A DNA stretch of 64,000 nt from the NCBI GenBank assembly GCA_004558525.1, contig SFCQ01000014.1, positions 1-64,000 on the forward strand. The letters run 5' to 3'. This stretch comes from Clostridiales bacterium. Lineage in GTDB: Bacteria; Bacillota; Clostridia; Christensenellales; CAG-138. The notes under the pieces were generated by a model that did no database searches, was not told the origin of the DNA, and saw only the letters and a program-made list of their open reading frames with translations. Below are positions 53,677 to 62,293 of the stretch, piece by piece; position 1 is the stretch's first letter, and each line of letters opens with the position of its first letter. Position numbers and translations under genes: made by a program.

Positions 53677-55497
53677 TCAGCCTATCCTTATGCCCACTAT
53701 CACAGCCGATGATCCGCTCCCGCCAACGCCCCTGGTGCCTACCACAAGCGTGTTTTTGAATACTGCGGGGGTTGATTCTATGCGCGAGCCAAGATCAAGA
53801 GAGCATATCTCGCTTCCGTCTATCCCCTTATACAGCTTTAGCATGCCTCCCCTGTCGCACTGCAGCACATAGCCGGTCCCGCTTTCATCATATACCACCA
53901 CCGGAGCGCTCCACATGCCGTCGTTCTGCTCCACGCGCCATAGCTCAGCGCCCGTGTTTTTATCAAGCGCTATCAGCATGCCGCCGTCAGCCGCATCATC
54001 GCCGTTAAGCTTAACATCGCTCATGCAGGCTATTATCATTCCGTCAAGATCGCCCGAGCCTATATGCACCGGCGCATATGCCCCGCCCCCGTTTTCGGCA
54101 GAAGCGTCAAAAGCTTTTGTCCACTTTATCTCTCCTGTCCTGCCGTCAAGCTTCCTTATATACGCCTTGTCGCGCCCGTCAGCCGCGTTCCTGCCATCGG
54201 CCTTGTTTGCGGCGTAAAGGAATATCGTATTGTCGCTTGGGCTTTCCTCAATAACCACGCCTGCGTCGCCGTCGCCATCGGTATCGACGGCGTATTTAAG
54301 CGTCATATCATTAAGGTCAACGCATTGCAGCATACCGCCGTTATCGGTAAACACAGCATATTGATGCCATGCGGCGACAGAACTTTCTATGCCGTACCAG
54401 CGCGCATTATCATTGTCCGCATAGCCCGAAAAATGATATCTGTACTTTACCAGCCTGTCCGGCTCGATAGTTATAGTGCCTGCGTCCTTATCAAAGCTGG
54501 TATTTAGCTTTACCGTATACAAAAGCCCGTTTTCGCCGCCGATAATAAGCGTGTCAGAATCAGCGGCAAACAGCGGGGAGGAATCATAGGCCTGCCACTG
54601 CCTGTTCGAGGCCGGATCCCTGCCGCCGAAGGATAGCAGCACCTTGTTCTCTATAAGGCTTACCACCCTGAACCACGCGCCGTAGGTGCCTTCCGTGCTT
54701 GTGCTTTGTATGCCCTGGCCAAGATAAAGCAGAGGGTAGCCCCTTGGGTCAAGCGCGGCGGTGCCTTTGTTCACTACGCCTGTATCTATGGGGCTTCTGG
54801 TCTGCTTGCCCGTGTTAAGCTCCATAAAATGTATCTTACCGTCCATTGCGGGATATATCACTTCCGTAAAGCCCTGCTTGTTCTTAAACTCGTCCGCCAC
54901 GCCCAACAGAGGCCGCACATCGTCCTCCCACTGCACTATTATAGGCATACCGGTCCAGCCCGTTCCGGACCATACGCCGTCGCTGCCGCAATCAAGCTGG
55001 CCTATCGGCTTTTCCCAAGCCTTCGTAAGCTGGCCCGTGACCGTGGCCAGATTTCCATAAGCAAAGCTTGAGCGGAAATTGTTGCCGCCATAGGTAGTAA
55101 CGCCCTTGACAGCCGTATATTTATCCCCCCTGCCAAAGTAGATACCCTTTTCTCTGTTATAAGAATCGACCTGATCCCTTCTCACAAAAAGCTCCGAATG
55201 GAAGCCCATCTGCGATAAGCTTTCCTCGCCCTGCTTCACTACGCCCATATCCGCCGGAAGCTCAACCGCAAGGGCAGGCGTCGGTATCGGCGTAGGCTCA
55301 GCAGGCCCCTCGCTTAAAGGAGGCGTTGGCGTAGAGGCGACTTCGTTTGGCTTTATCTTACCCGAGAACAGCGCCTTTGCCAGGAATACTATCCCGGTAA
55401 CTGCCGCCGCGAACAGAATAAGCACCATCAACCTTCTGACCATGTATTTGCGCCTGCGCATAGCCCTTGAGCTTGGTCTTCTTGTTTGTCTGCCCAT
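53677..55497 (-). CDS. Membrane-anchored PQQ-like beta-propeller protein
   Basis: A 606-residue protein with a basic N terminus, one membrane helix (about 24-45), a Pro/Thr linker and a large beta-propeller built of PQQ-like repeats (G.I.W......A......G, ALDKNTGAELWRVEQNDG). Asp/Gly-rich turns (DTDGDGDAG) may bind calcium. It should sit on the outer face of the membrane as a scaffold; no quinoprotein active site is visible. I choose ATG 55497, since GGAG lies 5 nt upstream, over the frame start at 55512. Confidence 0.82.
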   Translation of the reverse strand: MGRQTRRPSSRAMRRRKYMVRRLMVLILFAAAVTGIVFLAKALFSGKIKPNEVASTPTPPLSEGPAEPTPIPTPALAVELPADMGVVKQGEESLSQMGFHSELFVRRDQVDSYNREKGIYFGRGDKYTAVKGVTTYGGNNFRSSFAYGNLATVTGQLTKAWEKPIGQLDCGSDGVWSGTGWTGMPIIVQWEDDVRPLLGVADEFKNKQGFTEVIYPAMDGKIHFMELNTGKQTRSPIDTGVVNKGTAALDPRGYPLLYLGQGIQSTSTEGTYGAWFRVVSLIENKVLLSFGGRDPASNRQWQAYDSSPLFAADSDTLIIGGENGLLYTVKLNTSFDKDAGTITIEPDRLVKYRYHFSGYADNDNARWYGIESSVAAWHQYAVFTDNGGMLQCVDLNDMTLKYAVDTDGDGDAGVVIEESPSDNTIFLYAANKADGRNAADGRDKAYIRKLDGRTGEIKWTKAFDASAENGGGAYAPVHIGSGDLDGMIIACMSDVKLNGDDAADGGMLIALDKNTGAELWRVEQNDGMWSAPVVVYDESGTGYVLQCDRGGMLKLYKGIDGSEICSLDLGSRIESTPAVFKNTLVVGTRGVGGSGSSAVIVGIRIG

Positions 55498-55560
55498 GCC
55501 GTCTCCTTTCATGCTTATAAGCTAAGCTGCCCCTTCGTGCCTGAATAATGCTTTATGCTT

Positions 55561-56499
55561 TTATTCTTCCTGCTGCTGTTCCTCCGTAGGTTCCGGGGTT
55601 GGTTCCGGTATTTCGGAAGGATCGTTTACAAACGTTATGCTGCCGTCTCCGGTCTCAAACACTATATCCGGCTTGCAGAAGCCAAGCGCGTAGTATTCGT
55701 TGTCCGTATCGAACACGAATATGCCTACCCCCTTGTCCCCGCCTTTAGCCTCTATCGTAACGACGCCGTTAAGCTCTATCTCGTTAAGCTCGGCGCCGTG
55801 ATATTCGCCGTTGTTGGTCACCTTGAAGGTTGAAGCATCCTGCATGATAAGTGCGCCCGTGCATTTGAGCGCATTGTAGTTATCATCGGTAACGGCTTCA
55901 AGCGTGGCTTTTTCGTCAAGCTCTATATCGTCGCCAAACACGTTTACGGCGCTGGCGCCGCCCTGTGTGAAAACGGCTGAGTTTTTGCCGATAAGCAGGT
56001 TTGATGCGCGTATTGCGCTGCCACGGTTGCTCTTTATATAAAGCTTGCTGCCTTCACCTATGCTTATGCCGCCGGCAAAGTCAACGGCATGCGATACCGC
56101 ATTTATCGTACACTCGCCGGATATGCTGCCGCTGCCAAGTCCGCCTATGCCCTCCGTGCCGCCGGTTATGTTCACGTTATTGAGCGTAAGCTTTGCCCCG
56201 TCGTCAAGCCTTATCACGCAATCGCCATTGCCGGATATGGTGTTGCCCTTGCCTTCTATGGTGATGCTGCCGCGATCCTTGGATAAGGTTATCATGCTGC
56301 TGCCAAGGTCTATAGAGCGCGAAAGCATGGCCTTTTCACCGCCGTTTTTGAAGAAGTCTATCAGGTCTGAGGCGCTCGTTATTCCTGCGCCGCTTTCAGG
56401 ATCGCCAATATCTATATGAGGCTCCTTTGCCTCTTCGCCGCAGCCGGCCTGCGGCAAAAGCATTACAAGCGCACAAAGCGCACAAAGCAGTTTTTTCAT
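55561..56499 (-). CDS. Beta-helix-like lipoprotein
   Basis: A 312-residue lipoprotein. The signal peptide ends with lipobox QAGC (Cys about residue 21). The body repeats short strands with regular Gly/Asn turns (SITIEGKGNTISGNG, KLTLNNVNITGG), as in right-handed parallel beta-helix or pectate-lyase-like carbohydrate-binding folds. The C terminus ends in Pro/Glu/Thr/Gln. No catalytic residues can be named. I start at the Met at 56499 preceded by GGGGTG. It is 63 nt upstream of the propeller gene; the two surface proteins may act together. Confidence 0.78.
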   Translation of the reverse strand: MKKLLCALCALVMLLPQAGCGEEAKEPHIDIGDPESGAGITSASDLIDFFKNGGEKAMLSRSIDLGSSMITLSKDRGSITIEGKGNTISGNGDCVIRLDDGAKLTLNNVNITGGTEGIGGLGSGSISGECTINAVSHAVDFAGGISIGEGSKLYIKSNRGSAIRASNLLIGKNSAVFTQGGASAVNVFGDDIELDEKATLEAVTDDNYNALKCTGALIMQDASTFKVTNNGEYHGAELNEIELNGVVTIEAKGGDKGVGIFVFDTDNEYYALGFCKPDIVFETGDGSITFVNDPSEIPEPTPEPTEEQQQEE

Positions 56500-56617
56500 A
56501 TTCACCCCAACAACAATATAACTAATAATAAGCAATTATTGTTATTTTAGCATATAAAATGCGATATTAAAAGTTAATAGTATTATAACAACTATGCTGT
56601 CCCGTTAATAAGTGAAA

Positions 56618-56837
56618 GCCGCGCATAAACAGCGTGGCTCAGAGTGTCAAAAAAGTGGCTGGTCGCCACTTTTTTGAGTTTTCACAGGTTTTGCCTCTCG
56701 CATTAGCTCCCGGGCGGCAAAACCTGCAAAGTACGATGACGCACATGTCGTCAGAGCCGGATTGAACATAAGGGGCTGCGGCCCCTTATCAACCCAGGGG
56801 TTTTTGACAGACTGAGCCGCGCATAAACAGCGTGGCT
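56618..56837. repeat. MITE-like element with inverted ends, flanked by a 22-bp direct repeat
   Basis: The element runs from about 56640 to 56814. Its ends (56637-56653 and 56801-56817) are 17-nt inverted repeats with two mismatches (GCTCAG-NN-TGTCAAAAA). Inside are a hairpin (AAAAAGTGGC/GCCACTTTTT), a GGTTTTGCC/GGCAAAACC hairpin and a TAAGGGGC/GCCCCTTA hairpin. The direct repeat at 56618-56639 and 56816-56837 is identical over 22 bp and is itself a terminator-like hairpin. The 363-nt gap 56500-56862 holds no gene. Confidence 0.75.
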
Positions 56838-56862
56838 TCCTTTTTTTGGTTATCAGCCGGCT

Positions 56863-58152
56863 TTAGAGCTCCTCTTCTTCGTCCTCTTCCTTTACCGGCC
56901 ATACCTTTACGCCAACGCGCACGACCCTCAGGTTCTGCAGCTTCTTCACCGTTACGGTAAGGTTCTTGTACTCAAACATATCACCGACTTTTGGATAATC
57001 GCCAAGCATCTCGATAGCCCAGCCGCCGACGGTCGTATTATCGTCATCAAAATCGCGGTCGTCTATATCAAGCTCGTCAAAAAAGTCCTCTATGCGCATA
57101 TCGCCGTCAACTTCGTATGTATCGTCTCCGGTCTGCACAAATTCCGGCTCGATCTCGTCAGTTTCGTCCCAAATATCGCCAACAAGCTGCTCAAGAACGT
57201 CTTCCATGGTAAGGCAGCCCATCGTTCCGCCATATTCGTCGGTAACTATCACCATATGGCACTGCCTGCGCTTCATTTCCTTAAGCACATCGTCAAGCGG
57301 CATGGTCTTATGCACAAAGTTGACGGGCATAAGTATCTGCCTTATGTCAAAGCCTTCAGGATCATCGGCAAGCTTTTTATAGAAGTGATTAAGATGCAGT
57401 ATGCCAATTATGTTGTCAACCGTATCCTCATAAACAGGCAGCCTTGTATAGCTTGACGAGTTGGCGGTCTCAAGTATCTCGTCAAAGCTGTCCTCGATAT
57501 CTATCGTAAGCATATCAACCCTTGGGGTGATTATCTCATATGCAAGCACGCCGTCAAAATCAAGCGCGCTCTGCAAAAGTTCGGCCTTGTCCTCATCTAT
57601 AACACCCTCGTCCTCAACGGTATCGATTATCGTTTCAAGGTCATCCTCTGTTATAGCCGATGAAGCATTATCATCCGCCTTCTTGAACAGCCTGTCAAAA
57701 AGGCCGAGCATCTTTTCTATCACCCATACTATCGGGAAGGTCACTATCATCAGTATTTTGAGCGGTATGGCCGCAATATGGGTAAATGCAAACGACGATT
57801 CTACAGCAACTATCTTTGGCACTATCTCGCCAAATGTAAGTATTATTACCGTCATAACAGCCGTAGCCACCCACGCGCCGTCATCGCCCATTATGGATAT
57901 TGCTATTACCGTAGCAACCGATGATGAAGCTATGTTGACGAGGTTGTTGCCAATAAGTATGGTTATAAGCGCATCGTCATAACGCGAATATATGCCGTAC
58001 GCAAGCTTGGAAAGCCTGCTGCCTCCCTCAGCCTCGGCAGCTTTTTTAAGCCTGAGTTCATTTACAGATGCATACGCTATTTCCGACCCCGAAAAGAACG
58101 CGGAGAATATGATGAATATAACTATCGCTATATAATCCCACGCGGTAGCCAT
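56863..58152 (-). CDS. CNNM/CorC-type membrane protein with CBS pair and HlyC/CorC domain
   Basis: A 429-residue hemolysin C-like protein. The DUF21/CNNM membrane domain (about 1-185, four helices) starts with FIIFSAFFSGSEIAYASVNELRLK. Two CBS domains follow (about 210-330, ITPRVDMLTID and VTDEYGGTMGCLTMEDVLEQLVGDI), then the C-terminal CorC/HlyC domain (about 345-425, DGDMRIEDFFDEL...VGGWAIEMLG). The family handles Mg2+ or Co2+ efflux. It shares one base with the upstream paralogue. The very acidic C terminus is notable. Confidence 0.92.
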   Translation of the reverse strand: MATAWDYIAIVIFIIFSAFFSGSEIAYASVNELRLKKAAEAEGGSRLSKLAYGIYSRYDDALITILIGNNLVNIASSSVATVIAISIMGDDGAWVATAVMTVIILTFGEIVPKIVAVESSFAFTHIAAIPLKILMIVTFPIVWVIEKMLGLFDRLFKKADDNASSAITEDDLETIIDTVEDEGVIDEDKAELLQSALDFDGVLAYEIITPRVDMLTIDIEDSFDEILETANSSSYTRLPVYEDTVDNIIGILHLNHFYKKLADDPEGFDIRQILMPVNFVHKTMPLDDVLKEMKRRQCHMVIVTDEYGGTMGCLTMEDVLEQLVGDIWDETDEIEPEFVQTGDDTYEVDGDMRIEDFFDELDIDDRDFDDDNTTVGGWAIEMLGDYPKVGDMFEYKNLTVTVKKLQNLRVVRVGVKVWPVKEEDEEEEL

Positions 58153-59159
58153 TATTCAGTCACCTCCTTATCGTCCTCGTCGTATATCTCGCCGACAAGC
58201 TCTTCCAATATATCCTCTATGGTGACTATGCCTATGGTCCTGCCGTCCTTATCAAGCACAACCGAGAAATGGGTCTTGTCGTTGCTCATGGCGGTAAGCA
58301 GATCGTCTATGGCGATATCGTCATTCACAAAATGTATATCGTCCATTATATCATTAACGCATACGCTCGCGTCCTTATAGCGCGCCTTAAGAAACTTCCT
58401 TATCTGCACCATGCCTACAGGGTTGCCGTCGTCATCTATAACGGGCAGGCGCGAATGTATATCCCCTTTTATAACGTCCATAGCCTCGCTGCCGCTCATG
58501 TTCAGCTTAAGCTTTACCACCCTGTCCCATGGGGTAAGCACTTCCCTTACAAAAGTGTCGGAAAATTCAAGCGCGCTCTGCATCAGCTCGGCCTTTTCTT
58601 CATCTATTCCGCTTTCCTCAGGTATGCTTTCTATTATGTCGTAAAGCTCGTCTTCAGTTACAGTAGGCTCCTCTTCCTGGTTTTTCTTAAACGGCTTGCT
58701 TGCAAACTTGCTTATTGCGGAAAACACAAACGCAAGCGGGCCCAGCACCTTCATAAAAAACATAAGAGAGCCGGCTACCGCAAGCGAAAACCTTTCGCTG
58801 TTAGCCTTGGCAAAGCGTTTAGGTATCATTTCGGCAAGAAGAAACACCGCCAGCGTAGTAACAATGGTGGTAAGCGTTACATAGCTAAGGCCCCACAGCT
58901 TTGTAGCCATAAGGGTAGCCATGCTCGCGCAGCTTATATGCATTATGTTATTGCCTATTAAAAGCGTTGTAAGCGCCTTATCGAAATGATCCAGTATATA
59001 CAGCACCCGCTTGGCGCGCCGGTTTCCATCATCCGCATAGCTCATCATGCGTATGCGGTTAACGCTGGCCAGAGCTATCTCCGTAGCAGCGAAGTATGCG
59101 CCGCCTATTATAAAGGCGAGAATCGCAACAAGGTATCCTATCGGACTACCATCGTCCAT
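58152..59159 (-). CDS. CNNM/CBS membrane protein lacking the CorC domain
   Basis: A 335-residue paralogue of the next gene. The DUF21 membrane domain (about 1-190) begins with GGAYFAATEIALASVNRIRM, and CBS domains cover about 205-325, ending GIVTIEDILEELVGEIYDEDD. The protein stops where the CorC/HlyC domain would start, so this is a natural short form rather than a frameshift: the stop codon directly overlaps the next ATG. The two proteins may form a heterodimer. About 40% of positions look shared by eye in the aligned CBS and membrane parts. Confidence 0.9.
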   Translation of the reverse strand: MDDGSPIGYLVAILAFIIGGAYFAATEIALASVNRIRMMSYADDGNRRAKRVLYILDHFDKALTTLLIGNNIMHISCASMATLMATKLWGLSYVTLTTIVTTLAVFLLAEMIPKRFAKANSERFSLAVAGSLMFFMKVLGPLAFVFSAISKFASKPFKKNQEEEPTVTEDELYDIIESIPEESGIDEEKAELMQSALEFSDTFVREVLTPWDRVVKLKLNMSGSEAMDVIKGDIHSRLPVIDDDGNPVGMVQIRKFLKARYKDASVCVNDIMDDIHFVNDDIAIDDLLTAMSNDKTHFSVVLDKDGRTIGIVTIEDILEELVGEIYDEDDKEVTE

Positions 59160-59300
59160 AAAGACGAATCATCTCCTTCTTTTTAGCATTGCTTTTTAAG
59201 CATTGGAGTGTATTATACTATACCCTAAGTTTTTTATCAAGAGATATGAAGCGCCGCTTTGGCCACGATTGGGAAAAAGCGGCAAAAAAGCAAAAGCCTT

Positions 59301-59455
59301 AAGCTGATTCCGGCTCTGACGGCATGCACGTCAGAACGGATGAAAGCCTTCAGGTTTTTCATACCTTTCGGGTTTTGCAGCCCGGGAGCTAATGCGAGAG
59401 GCAAAACCCGTAAAAACTCGAAAAAGCGGCGAATAGCCACTTTTTCGACACTCTG
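59301..59455. repeat. Dispersed intergenic repeat copy
   Basis: It contains the TCTGACG-GCATG-CACGTCAGA hairpin and GGTTTTGC..CCCGGGAGCTAATGCGAGAG.CAAAACC block of the 56640 element, and ends with AAAAAGCGGC-GAATA-GCCACTTTTTCGACACTCTG (two parts of an imperfect hairpin plus the CAGAGTGTC terminus, minus strand 59455-59441). The orientation relative to the 56640 copy is inverted. A second hairpin GCGGGACGC/GCGTCCCG follows at 59456-59475. The 342-nt gap 59160-59501 holds nothing else. Confidence 0.65.
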
Positions 59456-59501
59456 GCGGGACGCTATGCGTCCCGATAATGCTGTTTGTATATAATTAAG
59501 C

Positions 59502-60308
59502 TCAGCTCATCGGCACGACCGCGCCGGCAAAGGTATCGTTTATATACTTAGCCACATCGGGGCCGGTAAGTATCTCGGCAAGGGCCTTTATTGCTTCATT
59601 GTTCTCGTTGCCCTCTTTTACGCAAAGAATATTCGCATAGGTTTTGGCCGCTTCGCCGTCAGCCGATTCAACGGCGAGCGCATCGGTGGAGGCGTTTAGC
59701 CCTGCCTGTATGGCGTAGTTGCCGTTTATTACGGCAAAGTCAACATCCTCAAGGCTTCTCGGCAATTGAGCCGCCGCAACCTCTATTATATCAAGGTTTT
59801 TCGGGTTTTCCGCTATGTCAAGTATGGTGGCAGTAAAGCCGGCATCCTCTTTAAGCCTTATAAGACCCTCCTGCTCGAGCAGGTACAGCGCGCGCGCCTC
59901 GTTCGAGCCATCGTTTGGTATGGCTATAGACGCGCCGTCTTTAAGCTCGTCAAGCGACTTCGTCTTGCCCGCATAAAGCCCGAACGGCTCATAATGTACG
60001 GCCGCCACGGCGACTATATGCGTAGAGTTCTTCTCGTTAAAATCGGTAAGATACGGCTGATGCTGGAAGAAGTTGGCATCAAGCTCGCCCGATTCAACGG
60101 CTGTGTTGGGGATAACATAATCCTGATATTCGCTTATCTCAAGCTTATAGCCCTTCTTCTCCATAAGGGGTGCGGCAAACTCGAGTATAAGCTTATGCGG
60201 CGTGGGCGAGGCGCCTATGCGCACGGTTTTTGAATCGTTCCCCTTTGCGCAGCCTATAAGGCCAACGGCAAGCAGCAGTGCAAGAGCAAATGCAAAAATG
60301 CGTTTCAT
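59502..60308 (-). CDS. metQ: Methionine-binding lipoprotein MetQ (NlpA family)
   Basis: A 268-residue substrate-binding lipoprotein. The signal peptide ends in GLIGC (lipobox). The NlpA domain has the usual RIGASPTPHK, GYKLEISEYQDYVIPN and DANFFQHQPYL landmarks and AVINGNYAIQAGL near the end. It binds methionine outside the cell for the MetNI transporter. AAGGAGG precedes ATG at 60308; the longer frame is not needed. It is last in the metN-metI-metQ operon, 65 nt after metI. Confidence 0.94.
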   Translation of the reverse strand: MKRIFAFALALLLAVGLIGCAKGNDSKTVRIGASPTPHKLILEFAAPLMEKKGYKLEISEYQDYVIPNTAVESGELDANFFQHQPYLTDFNEKNSTHIVAVAAVHYEPFGLYAGKTKSLDELKDGASIAIPNDGSNEARALYLLEQEGLIRLKEDAGFTATILDIAENPKNLDIIEVAAAQLPRSLEDVDFAVINGNYAIQAGLNASTDALAVESADGEAAKTYANILCVKEGNENNEAIKALAEILTGPDVAKYINDTFAGAVVPMS

Positions 60309-60373
60309 GTTAATATCCTCCTTAAAATTTGTTTTAACGCTTAATGCTTTAATATGTGAACCGCGCATGCGGA

Positions 60374-61036
60374 TCATTTTTTGCGTTTATCGCTGCGCTT
60401 TACCGTGGCCGTGCCTGTTGACTGGATAAGCTGCACTATAACGACCATAAGCGCCACGGTAACGAGCATAGTAACGGTTTCGTATCTATAATAACCATAG
60501 TTTATAGCTATTGCGCCAAGGCCGCCGCCCCCGACAAAGCCGGCCATGGCCGAGTAGCCGAGTATCGTAGTGGCGGCAGTTGTTGCGTTTGCTATAAGCG
60601 ACGGCGCGGCTTCCGGAACAAGCACTTTGGTTATCAGCTGCCATGTGCTCGCGCCCATGCTGCGTCCGGCCTCAATAACACCCGAGCTTACTTCAGAAAG
60701 CGAGGTTTCAACAAGCCTTGCCACAAACGGAGCCGCGCCTATAACGAGCGGCACTATCGTTGCGGAGCTGCCAAGGCTGGTGCCTACTATGAATCTTGTT
60801 ACGGGTATTACCGCCACAAGCAGTATTATAAAAGGCACGCTCCTTATAATGTTGACTATTGTGCCAAGCACGGCGTTTAGGGGCCTGTTTGGGCATATGC
60901 CGTTTTCACCGGTTACGCACAGCACAACGCCCATAGGCAGGCCTATAACATATGAAGCCGCCGTTGACGCAAGCGTCATATACAGCGTTTCAGCTATGCC
61001 CCTGAGCATCAATTCAACAAAGCCGTTTTCAAGCAT
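60374..61036 (-). CDS. metI: Methionine ABC transporter permease MetI
   Basis: A 220-residue permease with five to six helices and the EAA loop with EAGRSMGASTWQLITKVLVPEA. The N-terminal TLYMTLASTAASYVIGLPMGV segment is typical of MetI. I choose ATG 61036, preceded by GAGGAGG, over the longer frame to 61114, which lies inside metN. It overlaps the metN end by 8 nt. Confidence 0.94.
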   Translation of the reverse strand: MLENGFVELMLRGIAETLYMTLASTAASYVIGLPMGVVLCVTGENGICPNRPLNAVLGTIVNIIRSVPFIILLVAVIPVTRFIVGTSLGSSATIVPLVIGAAPFVARLVETSLSEVSSGVIEAGRSMGASTWQLITKVLVPEAAPSLIANATTAATTILGYSAMAGFVGGGGLGAIAINYGYYRYETVTMLVTVALMVVIVQLIQSTGTATVKRSDKRKK

Positions 61037-62042
61037 TTCGCTTCGCCTCCTCGCAAAAGTATACTCCGGCGCCGTCAAGGTAGTTAAGTATCCTTTCCGC
61101 GGCAGCCTCATCATCAGGCAGCTGAATGAGCATTTGGCCGTATATAACGCCGTCTATCGTGCGGGTATCTGCAAAAAGTATGTTCACGGCGGCCTTGCAG
61201 TTAAGCACTATGTCCGCGATTATCGGCTCAAACGCGCTTTTGCCGTCAAACACTATCCTTACGCATCTTCCCTCGGGGCCAAACTCCGTCCTGTGCGCGC
61301 CTTCGCCAAGTATCAGCAGCTTAGCAATATCGCTCTTGGGGTTCCTGAACACCTCCTCAACGTCTCCGCATTCCGCTATGCGGCTTTTGTCAAGTATCGC
61401 TACCCTGTTGCAGGCCTCTTCTATAACGCTCATCTGGTGCGTGATTATTACTATAGTCACGCCAAGCTCCTTGTTTATCTTTCTCAAAAGCGCAAGTATG
61501 CTCCTTGTGGTTGATGGGTCAAGCGCGCTTGTAGCCTCATCGCAAAGCAGCACCTTGGGCGAAAGCGTAAGCGCCCTTGCTATGGCAACCCGCTGCTGCA
61601 TGCCGCCCGAAAGCTGAGCCGGATACGCATTTTCCCTGCCCTCAAGCCCAACGAGCTTTATAAGCTCGTTTGCCCTCCGCTTAGCGCTGGCCCTGCTCCA
61701 GCCGGATATCTCCATAGGGAAGCAGACATTGCTTATAACGCTTGACTGGCTGAGCAAATTGAATTGCTGGAATATCATGCCTATGTTGCGCCTTGCGATA
61801 TTCAATTCAGCCTTGCCAAGCTTGCGGATATCCTGCCCGTTTATCACTATCGTGCCTTCGTCCGGCTCCTCCAGCCTGTTCAGGCACCTGACAAGCGTGC
61901 TTTTGCCCGCGCCGGAAAGCCCTATCACGCCGAATATATCCCCTTCATACACGGTTATATCTACACCGTTGAGCGCCTGTACGCGCTTTTCCCCTTCGCC
62001 GAAGCCTTTGCTCAGGCCCCTTACTGTGATTATCTCCACCAT
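61029..62042 (-). CDS. metN: Methionine ABC transporter ATP-binding protein MetN
   Basis: A 337-residue ATPase. Walker A GLSGAGKST, Q-loop FQQFNLL, signature LSGGMQQR, Walker B LLCDEATSALD and the H-loop THQMSV are present. The C-terminal NIL domain (about 265-337), which binds methionine and inhibits transport, is intact. GGAG lies 6 nt before the ATG at 62042. It is first in metNIQ and preceded by a terminator hairpin and a Met-rich leader ORF. Confidence 0.95.
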   Translation of the reverse strand: MVEIITVRGLSKGFGEGEKRVQALNGVDITVYEGDIFGVIGLSGAGKSTLVRCLNRLEEPDEGTIVINGQDIRKLGKAELNIARRNIGMIFQQFNLLSQSSVISNVCFPMEISGWSRASAKRRANELIKLVGLEGRENAYPAQLSGGMQQRVAIARALTLSPKVLLCDEATSALDPSTTRSILALLRKINKELGVTIVIITHQMSVIEEACNRVAILDKSRIAECGDVEEVFRNPKSDIAKLLILGEGAHRTEFGPEGRCVRIVFDGKSAFEPIIADIVLNCKAAVNILFADTRTIDGVIYGQMLIQLPDDEAAAERILNYLDGAGVYFCEEAKRNA

Positions 62043-62068
62043 GCTCCGCTCCTTCACATAATATAGCC

Positions 62069-62107
62069 AAAATACAAAAGGAGCGGCGGGTCTGTCCCCG
62101 CCGCTCC
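62069..62107 (-). terminator. Attenuator hairpin in the metN leader
   Basis: On the minus strand, GGAGCGGCGGG (62107-62097), a 6-nt loop and CCCGCCGCTCC (62090-62080) make a perfect 11-bp GC-rich stem followed by TTTTGTATTTT. It lies 27 nt before metN and after the leader ORF, so unless it is prevented from forming it would end transcription before the operon. Confidence 0.9.
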
Positions 62108-62130
62108 GGTTAAGCCTTATTGCCTCGCCA

Positions 62131-62208
62131 TCAGCGCACGACTACACACCCCGCAAATTGTCTGCTGGGCATCATCATGCACATGTACATGGCGTTGATA
62201 ACTATCAT
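62131..62208 (-). CDS. Met-rich leader peptide of metNIQ (25 aa, putative)
   Basis: A 25-codon ORF on the minus strand, ATG 62208 to TGA 62131, beginning MIVINAMYMCMMMP and ending VVVR. Six of 25 residues are Met, three of them consecutive ATG codons at positions 11-13. An AGGAAAGGA ribosome binding site lies 7 nt upstream. It is between the promoter (62240-62268) and the terminator hairpin (62069-62107). The peptide itself probably has no function; its translation speed would report charged Met-tRNA. No S-box or T-box elements are visible. I could not identify a convincing antiterminator; candidate stems are CAGC-A-GAC with GUC-GUGC-GCUG over codons 15-25. Confidence 0.7.
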   Translation of the reverse strand: MIVINAMYMCMMMPSRQFAGCVVVR

Positions 62209-62239
62209 AACGGCTTCCTTTCCTCGTTCGTTCGTGGAT

Positions 62240-62268
62240 ATAATATACTATCTCGGCCGTATTGTCAA
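62240..62268 (-). promoter_or_regulatory. Sigma-A promoter of the metNIQ leader
   Basis: On the minus strand, TTGACA (62268-62263), a 17-nt spacer and TATTAT (62245-62240). The start would be near 62233, about 25 nt before the leader ATG. Confidence 0.85.
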
Positions 62269-62293
62269 GGCAATAATTGCATAAATATCAGTT

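Noticed and set aside
58152..59159. Truncated pseudogene of the CNNM/CorC protein
   Set aside because: The frame is intact, has a natural stop overlapping the next start codon, and ends at a domain boundary, so it is more likely a functional short paralogue.
62043..62280. SAM (S-box) riboswitch or T-box before metN
   Set aside because: No T-box AGGGUGGNACCGCG-like sequence and no S-box core are visible. The leader is mostly occupied by the Met-rich ORF and a single terminator.
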